The notes beneath the pieces were generated by a model. That model searched no databases. It saw only the letters and a list, made by a program, of their open reading frames with translations, and had not been told where the DNA came from. Positions 24,031 through 31,517 of a DNA stretch of 38,247 bases are shown one piece after another. This stretch comes from Candidatus Parabeggiatoa sp. nov. 3. Lineage in GTDB: Bacteria > Pseudomonadota > Gammaproteobacteria > Beggiatoales > Beggiatoaceae. Within the stretch, counting starts at the first letter, position 1. The number at the start of each line of letters is the position of its first letter. The stretch spans positions 1 through 38,247 of the forward strand of contig QNEL01000009.1 of assembly GCA_003645185.1 (NCBI GenBank), read 5' to 3'. The translations under genes and the position numbers were made by a program.

Positions 24031-24172
24031 AAAGGCTTAACATGAGAACTTTAATATCCTCTTGTCATTCTTCAAGGGTTTCACCTTGACTAAAAACACC
24101 AGGTACATCTTTAAGATGCCCGACATACCAATTGTCTTCTATCCAATATTCCAGACGAAAATCTATTAACAT
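24029..24172 (-). pseudogene. HicB-like antitoxin remnant
   Basis: From an ATG at 24172 with an AAGGA ribosome-binding site, the frame reads MLIDFRLEYWIEDNWYVGHL and continues KDVPGVFSQGETLEE, the start of the HicB/UPF0150 family. A TGA at 24065-24067 follows after 35 codons, with QEDIKVLMLSL readable beyond it before another stop at 24029. The family normally continues for 30 or more residues, and no hicA is present. A decayed antitoxin is the simplest reading. Confidence 0.65.
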
Positions 24173-24221
24173 GTTGTGGTTCCTTTTTTAATTGAGTACA
24201 GCGAAACTGCGTTCAGCGAAG

Positions 24222-24419
24222 CTAATTACTGGGATAAACGAATGTTAAGGCATAACCATAACCGTCTTGAAAATGCTGAGCCATTTCAGCAGCAGTGAAG
24301 GTAAAATGTGCTTTCAATAAATCAACGGCCTTTTTGGTATTCGTAACGCTGGCCAAATAGTCTACGATGGCACTGTTGAGTAGCGTCGATAGGGCCTGGC
24401 GGAAAAGGGTTGTTGACAT
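24222..24419 (-). pseudogene. N-terminal gene stub cut by an end-repeat
   Basis: The 65-codon frame begins MSTTLFRQALSTLLNSAIVD and goes on through TKKAVDLLKAHFTFTAAEMA to a HFQDGYGYAL segment. Its last codons (TFVYPSN) come from the CATTCGTTTATCCC end of a GAGTACAGCG...AACGAAT repeat (24194-24241). The conserved-looking helical start suggests a once longer protein whose 3' part was lost to the repeat. I do not recognise the family. Confidence 0.5.
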
Positions 24420-24519
24420 ATTTACAATATTTTTTGTATGGTATTTTTTGAATTATTTTTTCAACACAGAGTGTCACAGAGTATAAAATTTCGGTAAACA
24501 CGTTTTCCCAGCTACTCGA

Positions 24520-25101
24520 CTAAACACTCGCTTTTGCCGGATCATAAAAAGGAATCGCTTCTTCTCTTAAAACATTCTGAAATTTTTTGTCGGAAGTCAC
24601 CAGTGTTAAATCTAGCCCTTGGACTTCTCTAGCAACAAGGAGAGTGCCAGCTATCAAAGCATCGTGTGAACGAAAGTCATAACTGGCGGCATATTTCATC
24701 AAAAGTTGTCTGCCTTTTTCTATGGTAGCACTTTCTAATTTCAAAATAGTCGCTTGAATATCACCTCGTTGTGCTTCTATATCAGAAATTAATTTCTGCA
24801 TCTCTCGGAATACTTTTGGCTTCAATTTCTTAAAACTAGGCGATATCCAAGTGTTTGAACATTTTGTCATTTGACTCCCTTCGATAATTTGCCGTTCACA
24901 TTGATGATGTTGTGGTTGAGAGGGTTGTCTACGACGCTTTCCTAACACCGAATGGATTTCCAAAGAGGTGATTTCAGAAATGTAAAAGGATATCATTGTG
25001 CCAACTCGTATTTTTTGCATCAGATGAGTATAGGATACCGATTGTTCTGGCTCAAAGAGAAGATAATAAGTATCTGTATCCAGTAAAAATAATGCGGGCA
25101 T
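24520..25101 (-). CDS. PIN-domain protein in a two-component operon
   Basis: The 193-residue protein has a PIN nuclease frame: Asp8 and Asp10 in LLDTDTYYLL, Glu in ITSLEIHSVLG, Asp in RSHDALIAGTLL and Asp in LVTSDKKF. It is longer than most VapC toxins because of a basic insert (GKRRRQPSQPQHHQ) and a helical middle. It starts 2 bp after the stop of the upstream response regulator, so it is translated from the same message as the histidine kinase and receivers. No antitoxin gene is next to it. It may be the RNA-cutting output of the signalling operon or a toxin captured by it; both are inference. Confidence 0.82.
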   Translation of the reverse strand: MPALFLLDTDTYYLLFEPEQSVSYTHLMQKIRVGTMISFYISEITSLEIHSVLGKRRRQPSQPQHHQCERQIIEGSQMTKCSNTWISPSFKKLKPKVFREMQKLISDIEAQRGDIQATILKLESATIEKGRQLLMKYAASYDFRSHDALIAGTLLVAREVQGLDLTLVTSDKKFQNVLREEAIPFYDPAKASV

Positions 25102-25103
25102 TT

Positions 25104-25556
25104 TCAGGGTTCCTCATGCAGATGGTTATCACGGAACAGGCCTTTGGGAAGTGCCTCAAGTAAATGAGAACGCTCTGCTGTTGAAAAAGGTGCTAATTTA
25201 GCTTTCACCTTTTCTACTATCTCCCATAAATCCGTATCGACACCCTTATTGATATATCCTTCCACGCCTATTTCGATCAAATTTTTCATCACAGTTGCGT
25301 TCATTTCTACGCTATAGATAATGACTCGGATATACGGTGCTATGCTTCTCATGTTTTCAAGTAATGCGTCGCCATGAATGTCTGGTAGTTTGATATCCAA
25401 GATAATCAGATCGAACCTTTCCTTTTTCACCTGCTCCAATGCTGAATTGCCCTCTTTTGCCCAAACAACATCAATACCTTCATATTCCATGGCTTTTATA
25501 AGCATTTTACCCGTCTTCTCTTCATCTTCTATGAGTAAGACTTTGTTTTTGTTCAT
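25104..25556 (-). CDS. Receiver-only response regulator 1
   Basis: 150 residues from the ATG at 25556, which overlaps the preceding stop codon (TAATG); the longer frame to 25595 would overlap the neighbour more and is not preferred. The CheY-like domain has acidic pocket Glu10-Asp11, phospho-acceptor Asp54 (LIILDIKLPD), Ser82 and Lys104. About 28 extra residues follow the domain (SHLLEALPKGLF) without a DNA-binding fold. It closely resembles the regulator encoded just upstream, so the two arose by tandem duplication. Output probably works by protein contact. Confidence 0.92.
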   Translation of the reverse strand: MNKNKVLLIEDEEKTGKMLIKAMEYEGIDVVWAKEGNSALEQVKKERFDLIILDIKLPDIHGDALLENMRSIAPYIRVIIYSVEMNATVMKNLIEIGVEGYINKGVDTDLWEIVEKVKAKLAPFSTAERSHLLEALPKGLFRDNHLHEEP

Positions 25557-25924
25557 TAATTCAACCTCGCTTTCACCTGTTCTACAGTATGCCATAAATC
25601 GGCATCCGCACCCTTAGTAATATAACCGTCTATGCCTATATTGATCAGTTTTTTCATCACTGCTGCTTCTTGGTAATTGCTATAAACCATTACTTCTACA
25701 TAGCGATCTACGCTTCTAATGCCTTCAAGCACTTCTACTCCCGATATTTCGGGTAATTTGATATCCAATATAATGATATCGAATTTTCCCTTTTCCATTT
25801 TATCCAATGCCGATTTCCCCTCTTTTGCCCAGATCACCTCAATGCCTTCAGATTCCAAGGCTTGTTTCAGCATTTCTCCCGTTTTGGGTTCGTCTTCAAC
25901 CAATAAAATGGTGTTTTTTATCAT
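25556..25924 (-). CDS. Receiver-only response regulator 2
   Basis: A 122-residue single receiver domain with Glu10-Asp11, phospho-acceptor Asp54 (IIILDIKLPE), Ser82 and Lys104. Its ATG overlaps the stop of the histidine kinase gene (ATGA) and its own stop overlaps the next ATG (TAATG). The set is therefore tightly coupled in translation. No output domain is present. It presumably takes phosphate from the adjacent kinase; which of the two receivers is preferred cannot be read from sequence. Confidence 0.93.
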   Translation of the reverse strand: MIKNTILLVEDEPKTGEMLKQALESEGIEVIWAKEGKSALDKMEKGKFDIIILDIKLPEISGVEVLEGIRSVDRYVEVMVYSNYQEAAVMKKLINIGIDGYITKGADADLWHTVEQVKARLN

Positions 25925-26751
25925 AAGGTTTCCTTTGTTTCAGATTGATTTTTAGGCATGGATATCAAAAAACGAGCGCCTTCCTGATATTGAGTATCTA
26001 AACTAATTTGGCCGCCTTGCATTTTCAAAATATTCCAGACAATAAACAACCCAAGTCCCTCGCCTTTGTCCGGTAATTTGCTTGTGAAAAAAGGCTCAAA
26101 AATTTTATGCTGATGTTTCGCTGAAATGCCAATGCCGGTATCTTTGAAAATGATGTTGATTTCATCGTCTTTTCCCGTCACTTGAATATTGATTTGATTA
26201 TCCTCTTGTTGTTTTTTTTCAGCAATGGCATCAATGGCATTAAATAACAGGTTACTGATCAATTGTTCAAATTTTACCGCATCACCTACCATATAGATGG
26301 GTGTTGAGGGTGAAATTTTGACTTGAATTTTGAAATGCTGTAAACGTATATTTTCAGCTTTCACTCGGTTTTGAATAATAGTCATTAAATTGTATGGTTC
26401 AATAATACTTTGACTAGAGGTTAATGGAGCCAGCCTTTTTATGAGTTTACCCATACGTTCTGTTTCTTCAAGTATGGAGTCAAAAATCTTGAAAACGAGA
26501 TCGAGATTCATCGTTTTCTCAAATAATTTTCTATAATATTGAACTGTGTAGCGAATATTGGTAATGGGTTGTCCCAGTTCATGTGAAATACCTAGCGTCA
26601 AATCACTGAGCGCGGCTTTTTGTTTTTGATGTTCTAATTCTGAATATAAGGTTTTTATTAAAGCAACAGCTTCGGCAAAATTTTCGGAGTGCTTTATCTG
26701 AAAAATTTTGGCCTCTATTTCTTGAGGAGATAGGTTTTCAAGTTTGTTCAT
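25921..26751 (-). CDS. Soluble sensor histidine kinase
   Basis: A 276-residue kinase without membrane segments or a recognisable sensor domain. A coiled-coil-like N-terminus (about 25-48) leads to the H box GISHELGQPI with His57. The ATPase domain has Asn171 (N box, NLLFNAIDA), Asp204-TGIG (G1) and GEGLGLFIVW (G2, about 230-238). A cytosolic kinase of this kind is likely to sense through a partner. It is the first gene of an operon followed by two receivers and a PIN protein. Confidence 0.92.
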   Translation of the reverse strand: MNKLENLSPQEIEAKIFQIKHSENFAEAVALIKTLYSELEHQKQKAALSDLTLGISHELGQPITNIRYTVQYYRKLFEKTMNLDLVFKIFDSILEETERMGKLIKRLAPLTSSQSIIEPYNLMTIIQNRVKAENIRLQHFKIQVKISPSTPIYMVGDAVKFEQLISNLLFNAIDAIAEKKQQEDNQINIQVTGKDDEINIIFKDTGIGISAKHQHKIFEPFFTSKLPDKGEGLGLFIVWNILKMQGGQISLDTQYQEGARFLISMPKNQSETKETL

Positions 26752-27000
26752 TATAGTTTATAGCATTTTTAGATTAGGTTAAATACAAAAAAGCTTGCCA
26801 AGGCAAGTTTCGTTCCAAATTTATTTTGCAAGTGGAGTGCAAAATTTATTTTGCCAAGGCAAGTTTCGTTCCAAATTTATTTTGCATGCATCACGATGAT
26901 ACGATGATGGTGGGCAAGCAAGAAATCCGTTTATTTCGTTAATCCGCTGTACTATTTATTAATTCATTAATAAAAATAGCATAGTTAATTAAAAAAACAT

Positions 27001-27014
27001 TTGATATATATCAA
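27001..27014. promoter_or_regulatory. Perfect FNR/Anr-type binding site
   Basis: TTGATATATATCAA is an exact match to the FNR/Anr consensus TTGAT-N4-ATCAA. It lies about 270 bp before nrdD in a divergent region, and a weaker second match (CTGATATAAATCAT) lies at 27145-27158. FNR-type control of class III ribonucleotide reductase is known in other proteobacteria, so activation of nrdD without oxygen is the natural reading. The divergent kinase operon could also respond. Confidence 0.7.
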
Positions 27015-27025
27015 TTGAGTCTATA

Positions 27026-27061
27026 GGCCTAGATTATTAAAGGGGTTAGGCCGTTTTTTTT
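27026..27061 (+). promoter_or_regulatory. Conserved stem with GGGG loop and T8 tail, copy 2
   Basis: GGCCTAG (27026-27032) pairs with TTAGGCC (27046-27052), with one G-T pair, around ATTATTAAAGGGG, then G and eight T. Relative to copy 1 at 19016 one stem pair has changed on both sides (T-A to C-G), which keeps the pairing. The T tail makes it look like a rho-independent terminator. Its place about 20 bp after the FNR site also fits a promoter whose -10 box is in the loop. Confidence 0.5.
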
Positions 27062-27281
27062 GTACTCTTTTGATTTCAAATCATTTTTTTTAAATGCTTT
27101 TAATATCAATCGTTTAGACGAAAAACTGCTTTAAAAAATTTTTTCTGATATAAATCATAAACATTCGCCATAATAACGATTTTATTTTTAGGTGAATCCT
27201 CTCATAAAATATGTCGTTTTTTCAACGGGTTTCCGCAATGCCCGTTCATAAGTCTTTGATAGTATTCAGGTTGACAAAAAA

Positions 27282-30236
27282 ATGCCATCTCTTTATAGTA
27301 ACGCCCCCTTTCCTTTCTCCCAATCCCTGCCTGTTTTAATCTATAACACTATGAAAAATAAAGAAAATAAGAGCCATTCGGCTCTCGTGAGTGAAAATGA
27401 ACAACCAGTTGATACTGATCGTAAAACCTTCATTGATGTCGCGGCATCGGTTGATGAATATCTTAAACGGGTTGATTGGCGTGTGAATGCTAATGCGAAT
27501 CAAGGCTATTCTATTGGGGGCCTGATTTTAAATGTATCGGGTAAAGTCATTGCGAATTATTGGCTTGATCAAGTTTATGCCCCTGAGATCGCTGAGGCCC
27601 ATCGCGCTGGCGATATGCATATTCATGATTTGGATATGTTGAGTGGCTATTGTGCTGGCTGGTCGTTACGCACTTTATTGACCGAAGGTTTTAATGGGAT
27701 TCCGGGTAAGGTTGAAGCTAAACCGCCTATACATTTATCCAGTGCGATTGGGCAGATGGTGAATTTTTTAGGGACATTGCAGAATGAGTGGGCAGGGGCC
27801 CAGGCCTTTAGTTCGACTGATTCTTATCTGGCCCCTTTTGTGCGAAAAGATAATTTATCTTATCGAACCGTTAAACAGTGTATTCAAGAATTGATTTATA
27901 ACTTGAATGTTCCTTCCCGCTGGGGTTGTGTGCCTTTGGATACTGAGATTTTAACGAAATCGGGTTGGAAGTCTAAAGAGGCGCTGTCGATATCGGATCA
28001 GGTTTATGGTTTTCAAGATGGATCGATTATTGATGATGAAATCTTGGCTATCAATGAATATGATTTTGACGGTGAGTTAATTGCTTTATCTAATCATTTA
28101 CAGGAGTTGTTATTCACACCTAATCATAGGGTGTTGAGATTCGGTGATAGCGATAATCAAGAAACGTTTTTTGTGGAGGAGGCTGAAGCTTTATTTGAAG
28201 CTCAAGCGTCTTTTAATATACCAGCAGCGGGGCATATTGAACGGGATGATTCTACGATTTCAGATGAGTTAATTAAGTTATATGCTTTGCGACAAGAATT
28301 GCCTATTGATATTTTGAGGCAGTGTTCAGAAAGGCAAATTAAGCGGTTTATTGATCTCTATCGATCTGGACAGACTAAGAAAAAACATTTCCGTCTTCTA
28401 ATTGAAGATAAGCAGATTGTTGATGGTTTTCAAGAATTAGCGGCTTTGGTGGGTTATGGCACTCAAGTTGTTGAATACAATACGATTCAGGGTAAGACAT
28501 CGTACTTGATTACGTTTGTCAAAAAGCGTTTTGGCGAAATTCAGTTGACGAGTCCGAAAAAGGTGCCGTATCAGGGTAAAGTGTGGTGTCCGACGACACG
28601 TTCAAGTTATTGGATTGCGCGTAGGGATGGCTGTGTTTTTATTACGGGTAATAGTCAAACGCCTTTTACTAACCTGACTTTTGATTGGGTGTGTCCAGAG
28701 GATTTGCGTGATCAAGTACCTTATCTTGGCGGGGAAGAAATGCCTTTCAGTTATGGCGATTTGCAGCCTGAAATGGATATGATTAATCGGGCCTTTATTG
28801 AGGTGATGACGGAAGGGGATGCGAAGGGGCGGATATTCACTTTTCCTTTGCCCACTTACAATATGACTGCTGATTTTCCGTGGGATAGCCCTAATGTGGA
28901 TTTGCTGTTTGAAATGACGGCAAAGTATGGTTTGCCCTATTTTTGTTTGGCAGAGGATACCGCTATTTTGACGGATAAGGGCATCAAAAAGATTAAAGAC
29001 ATTAGCTTGTCAGATCAGGTGATGGGTAGCGATGGGCAATATAAAGCGATCAAAAATCGCTTTCAAACCCGCCAACAATCGGGGATTGTCATCACGCTGA
29101 AAGTGGGGGAGAATATTTGTTGTTCTGAAAATCACCGTTTTCCGACTGCTCAGGGTTTAAAACGTGCCGATGCTTTGACTTTAGAAGATCACTTGATTTC
29201 AACTGAGGGTGAAGTGGAAATCATTGAATTAGAACGGATTAACCAAGAAATGAATATGGTTGATCTTGAAGTCGATAGTCAGGATCATTTGTTTGTACTG
29301 GCCAACCAAGTGTTGACGCATAATAGCAACTTCGTTAATTCTGATATGCAGCCGAATATGGTTCGCTCGATGTGTTGTCGCTTGCGGCTTGATATGACTG
29401 AATTGCTTAAACGTGGGAATGGGTTATTTGGTTCAGCTGAACAGACGGGTTCACTCGGTGTTCTGACAATTAATTGCGCTCGTTTAGGCTACTTGTATAA
29501 AGGTGATGAAGCGGGTTTATTTCAACGCTTGGATAGGCTACTTGAGTTGGGTAAAGAAAGCTTGGAAATCAAGCGTGCGGTGATTCAAGAACAGATGGAT
29601 AATGGCTTATTTCCTTTTACTCAGCGTTATCTAGGCACATTGCGTAATCATTTTTCGACATTAGGAGTTAATGGTGTCAATGAGATGATTCGCAATTTCA
29701 CGGCTGATCAAGAGGATATTACAACAGAATGGGGCGTTTCGTTTGCGATTCGTTTGTTAGAATATATTCGTAATAGGATGGTATTGTTTCAGGCAGAAAC
29801 TGGGCATATGTATAACTTGGAAGCGACACCTGCGGAAGGCACCACTTATCGCTTTGCGAAAGAGGATAAAAAACGTTTTCCTGATATTATTCAAGCGGGT
29901 ACGCCTGAACGGCCTTATTATACTAATTCTTCTCAATTGCCTGTTGGTTTGACGGATGATCCGTTTGAAGCTTTGGCACTTCAAGATGAGCTTCAAATTT
30001 TGTATACCGGGGGCACGGTTTTGCACCTATACATGAATGAACGCATTTCCAGCGCACAAGCTTGTAAGACGTTGGTACGGCGGGTGCTTGAAAATTACCG
30101 TTTGCCTTATATAACCGTTACCCCGACTTTTTCCATTTGCCCAGTGCATGGCTATTTAGCGGGGGAACATGAATTTTGTCCACTTTGTGATCAAGAACAC
30201 ATTAACCATAAAAATAACAAAAGGAAACTGAAATGA
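27282..30236 (+). CDS. nrdD: Anaerobic ribonucleoside-triphosphate reductase with two inteins
   Basis: Class III ribonucleotide reductase large chain; it makes deoxynucleotides without oxygen using a glycyl radical installed by NrdG. The 984-codon frame contains two inteins (residues 216-457 and 555-681); spliced exteins total about 615 residues. Extein landmarks: SGYCAGWSLR with Cys124, NLNVPSRWG/SQTPFTNLTFDW, GLPYF/SNFVNSDM, GSLGVLTINCARLGYLYKGD, and a C-terminal zinc site CPVHG...CPLC. No N-terminal ATP-cone domain is visible. The chain stops right after the zinc site and lacks the RVxGY glycyl-radical loop, which is encoded by the next overlapping ORF. MPSLY at 27282 is the annotated start; MKNKENK at codon 24 is possible. 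Confidence 0.95.
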   Translation: MPSLYSNAPFPFSQSLPVLIYNTMKNKENKSHSALVSENEQPVDTDRKTFIDVAASVDEYLKRVDWRVNANANQGYSIGGLILNVSGKVIANYWLDQVYAPEIAEAHRAGDMHIHDLDMLSGYCAGWSLRTLLTEGFNGIPGKVEAKPPIHLSSAIGQMVNFLGTLQNEWAGAQAFSSTDSYLAPFVRKDNLSYRTVKQCIQELIYNLNVPSRWGCVPLDTEILTKSGWKSKEALSISDQVYGFQDGSIIDDEILAINEYDFDGELIALSNHLQELLFTPNHRVLRFGDSDNQETFFVEEAEALFEAQASFNIPAAGHIERDDSTISDELIKLYALRQELPIDILRQCSERQIKRFIDLYRSGQTKKKHFRLLIEDKQIVDGFQELAALVGYGTQVVEYNTIQGKTSYLITFVKKRFGEIQLTSPKKVPYQGKVWCPTTRSSYWIARRDGCVFITGNSQTPFTNLTFDWVCPEDLRDQVPYLGGEEMPFSYGDLQPEMDMINRAFIEVMTEGDAKGRIFTFPLPTYNMTADFPWDSPNVDLLFEMTAKYGLPYFCLAEDTAILTDKGIKKIKDISLSDQVMGSDGQYKAIKNRFQTRQQSGIVITLKVGENICCSENHRFPTAQGLKRADALTLEDHLISTEGEVEIIELERINQEMNMVDLEVDSQDHLFVLANQVLTHNSNFVNSDMQPNMVRSMCCRLRLDMTELLKRGNGLFGSAEQTGSLGVLTINCARLGYLYKGDEAGLFQRLDRLLELGKESLEIKRAVIQEQMDNGLFPFTQRYLGTLRNHFSTLGVNGVNEMIRNFTADQEDITTEWGVSFAIRLLEYIRNRMVLFQAETGHMYNLEATPAEGTTYRFAKEDKKRFPDIIQAGTPERPYYTNSSQLPVGLTDDPFEALALQDELQILYTGGTVLHLYMNERISSAQACKTLVRRVLENYRLPYITVTPTFSICPVHGYLAGEHEFCPLCDQEHINHKNNKRKLK
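27927..28652 (+). other. Intein 1 in NrdD (242 residues)
   Basis: It is inserted between extein residues PSRWG and SQTPF. It begins with Cys (CVPLDTEILTKSGW, block A), has block B LLFTPNHRVLRF, block F around VWCPTTRSSYWIARRDG and ends VFITGN before a Ser +1. The residue before the terminal Asn is Gly instead of the usual His, as in some active inteins. The middle about 115 residues may be a worn-down homing endonuclease; I see no clear LAGLIDADG motif. Confidence 0.93.
28944..29324 (+). other. Intein 2 in NrdD (mini-intein, 127 residues)
   Basis: It is inserted between GLPYF and SNFVNSDM of NrdD, a highly conserved part of the enzyme. It begins CLAEDTAILTDKGIKKI (block A), has block B with ENHRFPTAQG, block F VDLEVDSQDHLFVLANQVL and ends THN before Ser +1. 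At 127 residues it is a mini-intein without an endonuclease domain. All splicing residues are present, so splicing is expected. Confidence 0.95.
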
Positions 30237-30439
30237 TTGAAATAGCATCACACTCTTTACCAAGCTATGATTTAACGGATTCACAAGGGCAGATACTTTT
30301 AGAAGCGTCAGAACGTACTAAAACGGAAGTATGGACTCGTGTTATGGGTTACCATCGGCCGGTTTCTGCCTTTAATCCGGGTAAACAAAGTGAACATGCG
30401 GAACGACTGCATTTTCGGGAAAGTCATCAAGTGCATTGA
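30233..30439 (+). CDS. Separate glycyl-radical segment of NrdD
   Basis: The 68-residue protein contains RVMGYHRPVSAFNPGKQSEH, the C-terminal glycyl-radical loop of class III ribonucleotide reductase; Gly39 in RVMGY is the radical site. Its ATG overlaps the nrdD stop (ATGA) and is preceded by AAAGGA at a good distance (7 bases), so it has its own translation start. This looks like an organised split instead of an accidental frameshift. It would have to dock onto NrdD next to the active-site Cys and be activated by NrdG, much as stand-alone glycyl-radical cofactor proteins repair pyruvate formate-lyase. Confidence 0.88.
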   Translation: MIEIASHSLPSYDLTDSQGQILLEASERTKTEVWTRVMGYHRPVSAFNPGKQSEHAERLHFRESHQVH

Positions 30440-30478
30440 GTTTTAAATTTGAGGGCGATAACTGAGAGCTCAATCTTC

Positions 30479-30510
30479 GTAGGGTGGGTAGCGTCTTTTT
30501 GCTGCCCACC
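30479..30510. repeat. GTAGGGTGGGTAGCG hairpin repeat
   Basis: A family-A copy with GGTGGGTAGC pairing with GCTGCCCACC around a T-rich loop. It is nearly identical to the copy inside the small ORF at 1958-2203. It separates the glycyl-radical segment from nrdG and could attenuate or stabilise the transcript. Confidence 0.8.
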
Positions 30511-30550
30511 ATTTGATCTGTGTTCTATCTATTTATTATTGAGATAGGTT

Positions 30551-31264
30551 ATGTCTACAACCTCCCCCACCTTATCTATTGGCGGTTTAACCGCCTTCAC
30601 AACAATAGATTTTCCTGATCATTTAGCCGCTGTTATTTTTTGCCAAGGGTGTGCTTGGCGTTGCGGCTATTGTCAAAATACCTCTCTTTTAGATCGTCAT
30701 GTTCAGCCAACATTAACTTGGCAGCAAGTTGAAGCCTTTTTAGTACGTCGTCAAGGTTTACTTGATGCCGTTGTCTTCAGTGGTGGGGAACCGACTTTAC
30801 AGAAAGGTTTGTTAGAAGCTATGCAGCGTGTTCGCGATTTAGGGTTTAAAGTCGGATTGCATACGGCCGGTATGCATTCAAAACGTTTAGCCGAATTACT
30901 CCCCTTTTTGGATTGGATTGGTTTTGATATTAAAGCCCCTTTTCAGAATTATGCCGCAATTACGGGTGTCGCTAACAGCGGCAAACAACCCTTAGAAAGT
31001 ACGAAAAGGGTACTTGAATCGGGTATCGCCTACGAATTTCGCACCACAGTACATCCGCAATTGTTAAATGAGAGCGATGTGTTGGCATTAGCCACTTCAT
31101 TAGCTGATTTAGGGGTGCAACGATATGTTTTGCAAGATTGTCGTACACAACATTGCTTGGAACCCTCATTACAAAATCTGTCTTATAATGAAATACTCGC
31201 TAATGAGAATTTGATTCAAGCTATCCGAGTTTTGATACCTCAGATGATTATACGAAAAATGTAG
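30551..31264 (+). CDS. nrdG: Anaerobic ribonucleotide reductase activating protein
   Basis: The 237-residue radical SAM enzyme uses S-adenosylmethionine and a [4Fe-4S] cluster to create the glycyl radical on the RVMGY segment. Cluster ligands are Cys34, Cys38 and Cys41 (CAWRCGYC), followed by VVFSGGEPTLQ and LDWIGFDIKAPF. It belongs to the longer NrdG type (TIGR02495). It lies just after nrdD and its split radical segment, giving a complete class III reductase operon. The Shine-Dalgarno is weak. Confidence 0.95.
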   Translation: MSTTSPTLSIGGLTAFTTIDFPDHLAAVIFCQGCAWRCGYCQNTSLLDRHVQPTLTWQQVEAFLVRRQGLLDAVVFSGGEPTLQKGLLEAMQRVRDLGFKVGLHTAGMHSKRLAELLPFLDWIGFDIKAPFQNYAAITGVANSGKQPLESTKRVLESGIAYEFRTTVHPQLLNESDVLALATSLADLGVQRYVLQDCRTQHCLEPSLQNLSYNEILANENLIQAIRVLIPQMIIRKM

Positions 31265-31288
31265 GGGCAATCCCTGCTATTTTTTTTT

Positions 31289-31476
31289 CAACACAGAGTT
31301 CACAGAGGACCACAGAGGACCACAGAGAATAAGTCTATGATTTTAAATGATATTTTGACATTAATAGAGATACTGAAAATAGGTGTGTTTTTGGCCAGAA
31401 TTTGAAAACGGATAGGTGGTAAGGTGAATGACTTATTCTCTGTGGCACTCTGTGCTACTCTGTGTTCTCTGTGTTG
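31289..31476. repeat. Long inverted repeat with CACAGAG units
   Basis: The left arm 31289-31335 (CAACACAGAGTTCACAGAGG to AGAATAAGTC) is nearly complementary to the right arm 31430-31476 (GACTTATTCTCTGTGGCACT to TCTGTGTTG), with an about 94-bp spacer. The arms are made of reiterated CACAGAG words. A shorter TTCAACACAGAGTGTCACAG copy is at 24460-24480. It sits between nrdG and tsaD. Confidence 0.85.
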
Positions 31477-31517
31477 AAAAAAATTGTGATAATTGACGAA
31501 TTGATCTGATAGTTGAT

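Larger units (their letters stand above)
26752..27281. other. Divergent regulatory region between the kinase operon and nrdD
   Basis: The kinase-proximal part holds two copies of GCCAAGGCAAGTTTCGTTCC followed by AAATTTATTTTGC (26797-26829, 26853-26885) with a GGAGTGCAAAATTTATTTTG copy between them, and an AATCCGCTGTACTATT end-repeat at about 26942-26957. The nrdD-proximal part is AT-rich and carries the FNR-type site and the hairpin listed separately. No coding sequence was seen. Confidence 0.75.

Noticed and set aside
24065-24067. TGA in the HicB remnant as selenocysteine
   Set aside because: The family has no redox Cys here, and further stops follow within a few codons; decay is simpler.
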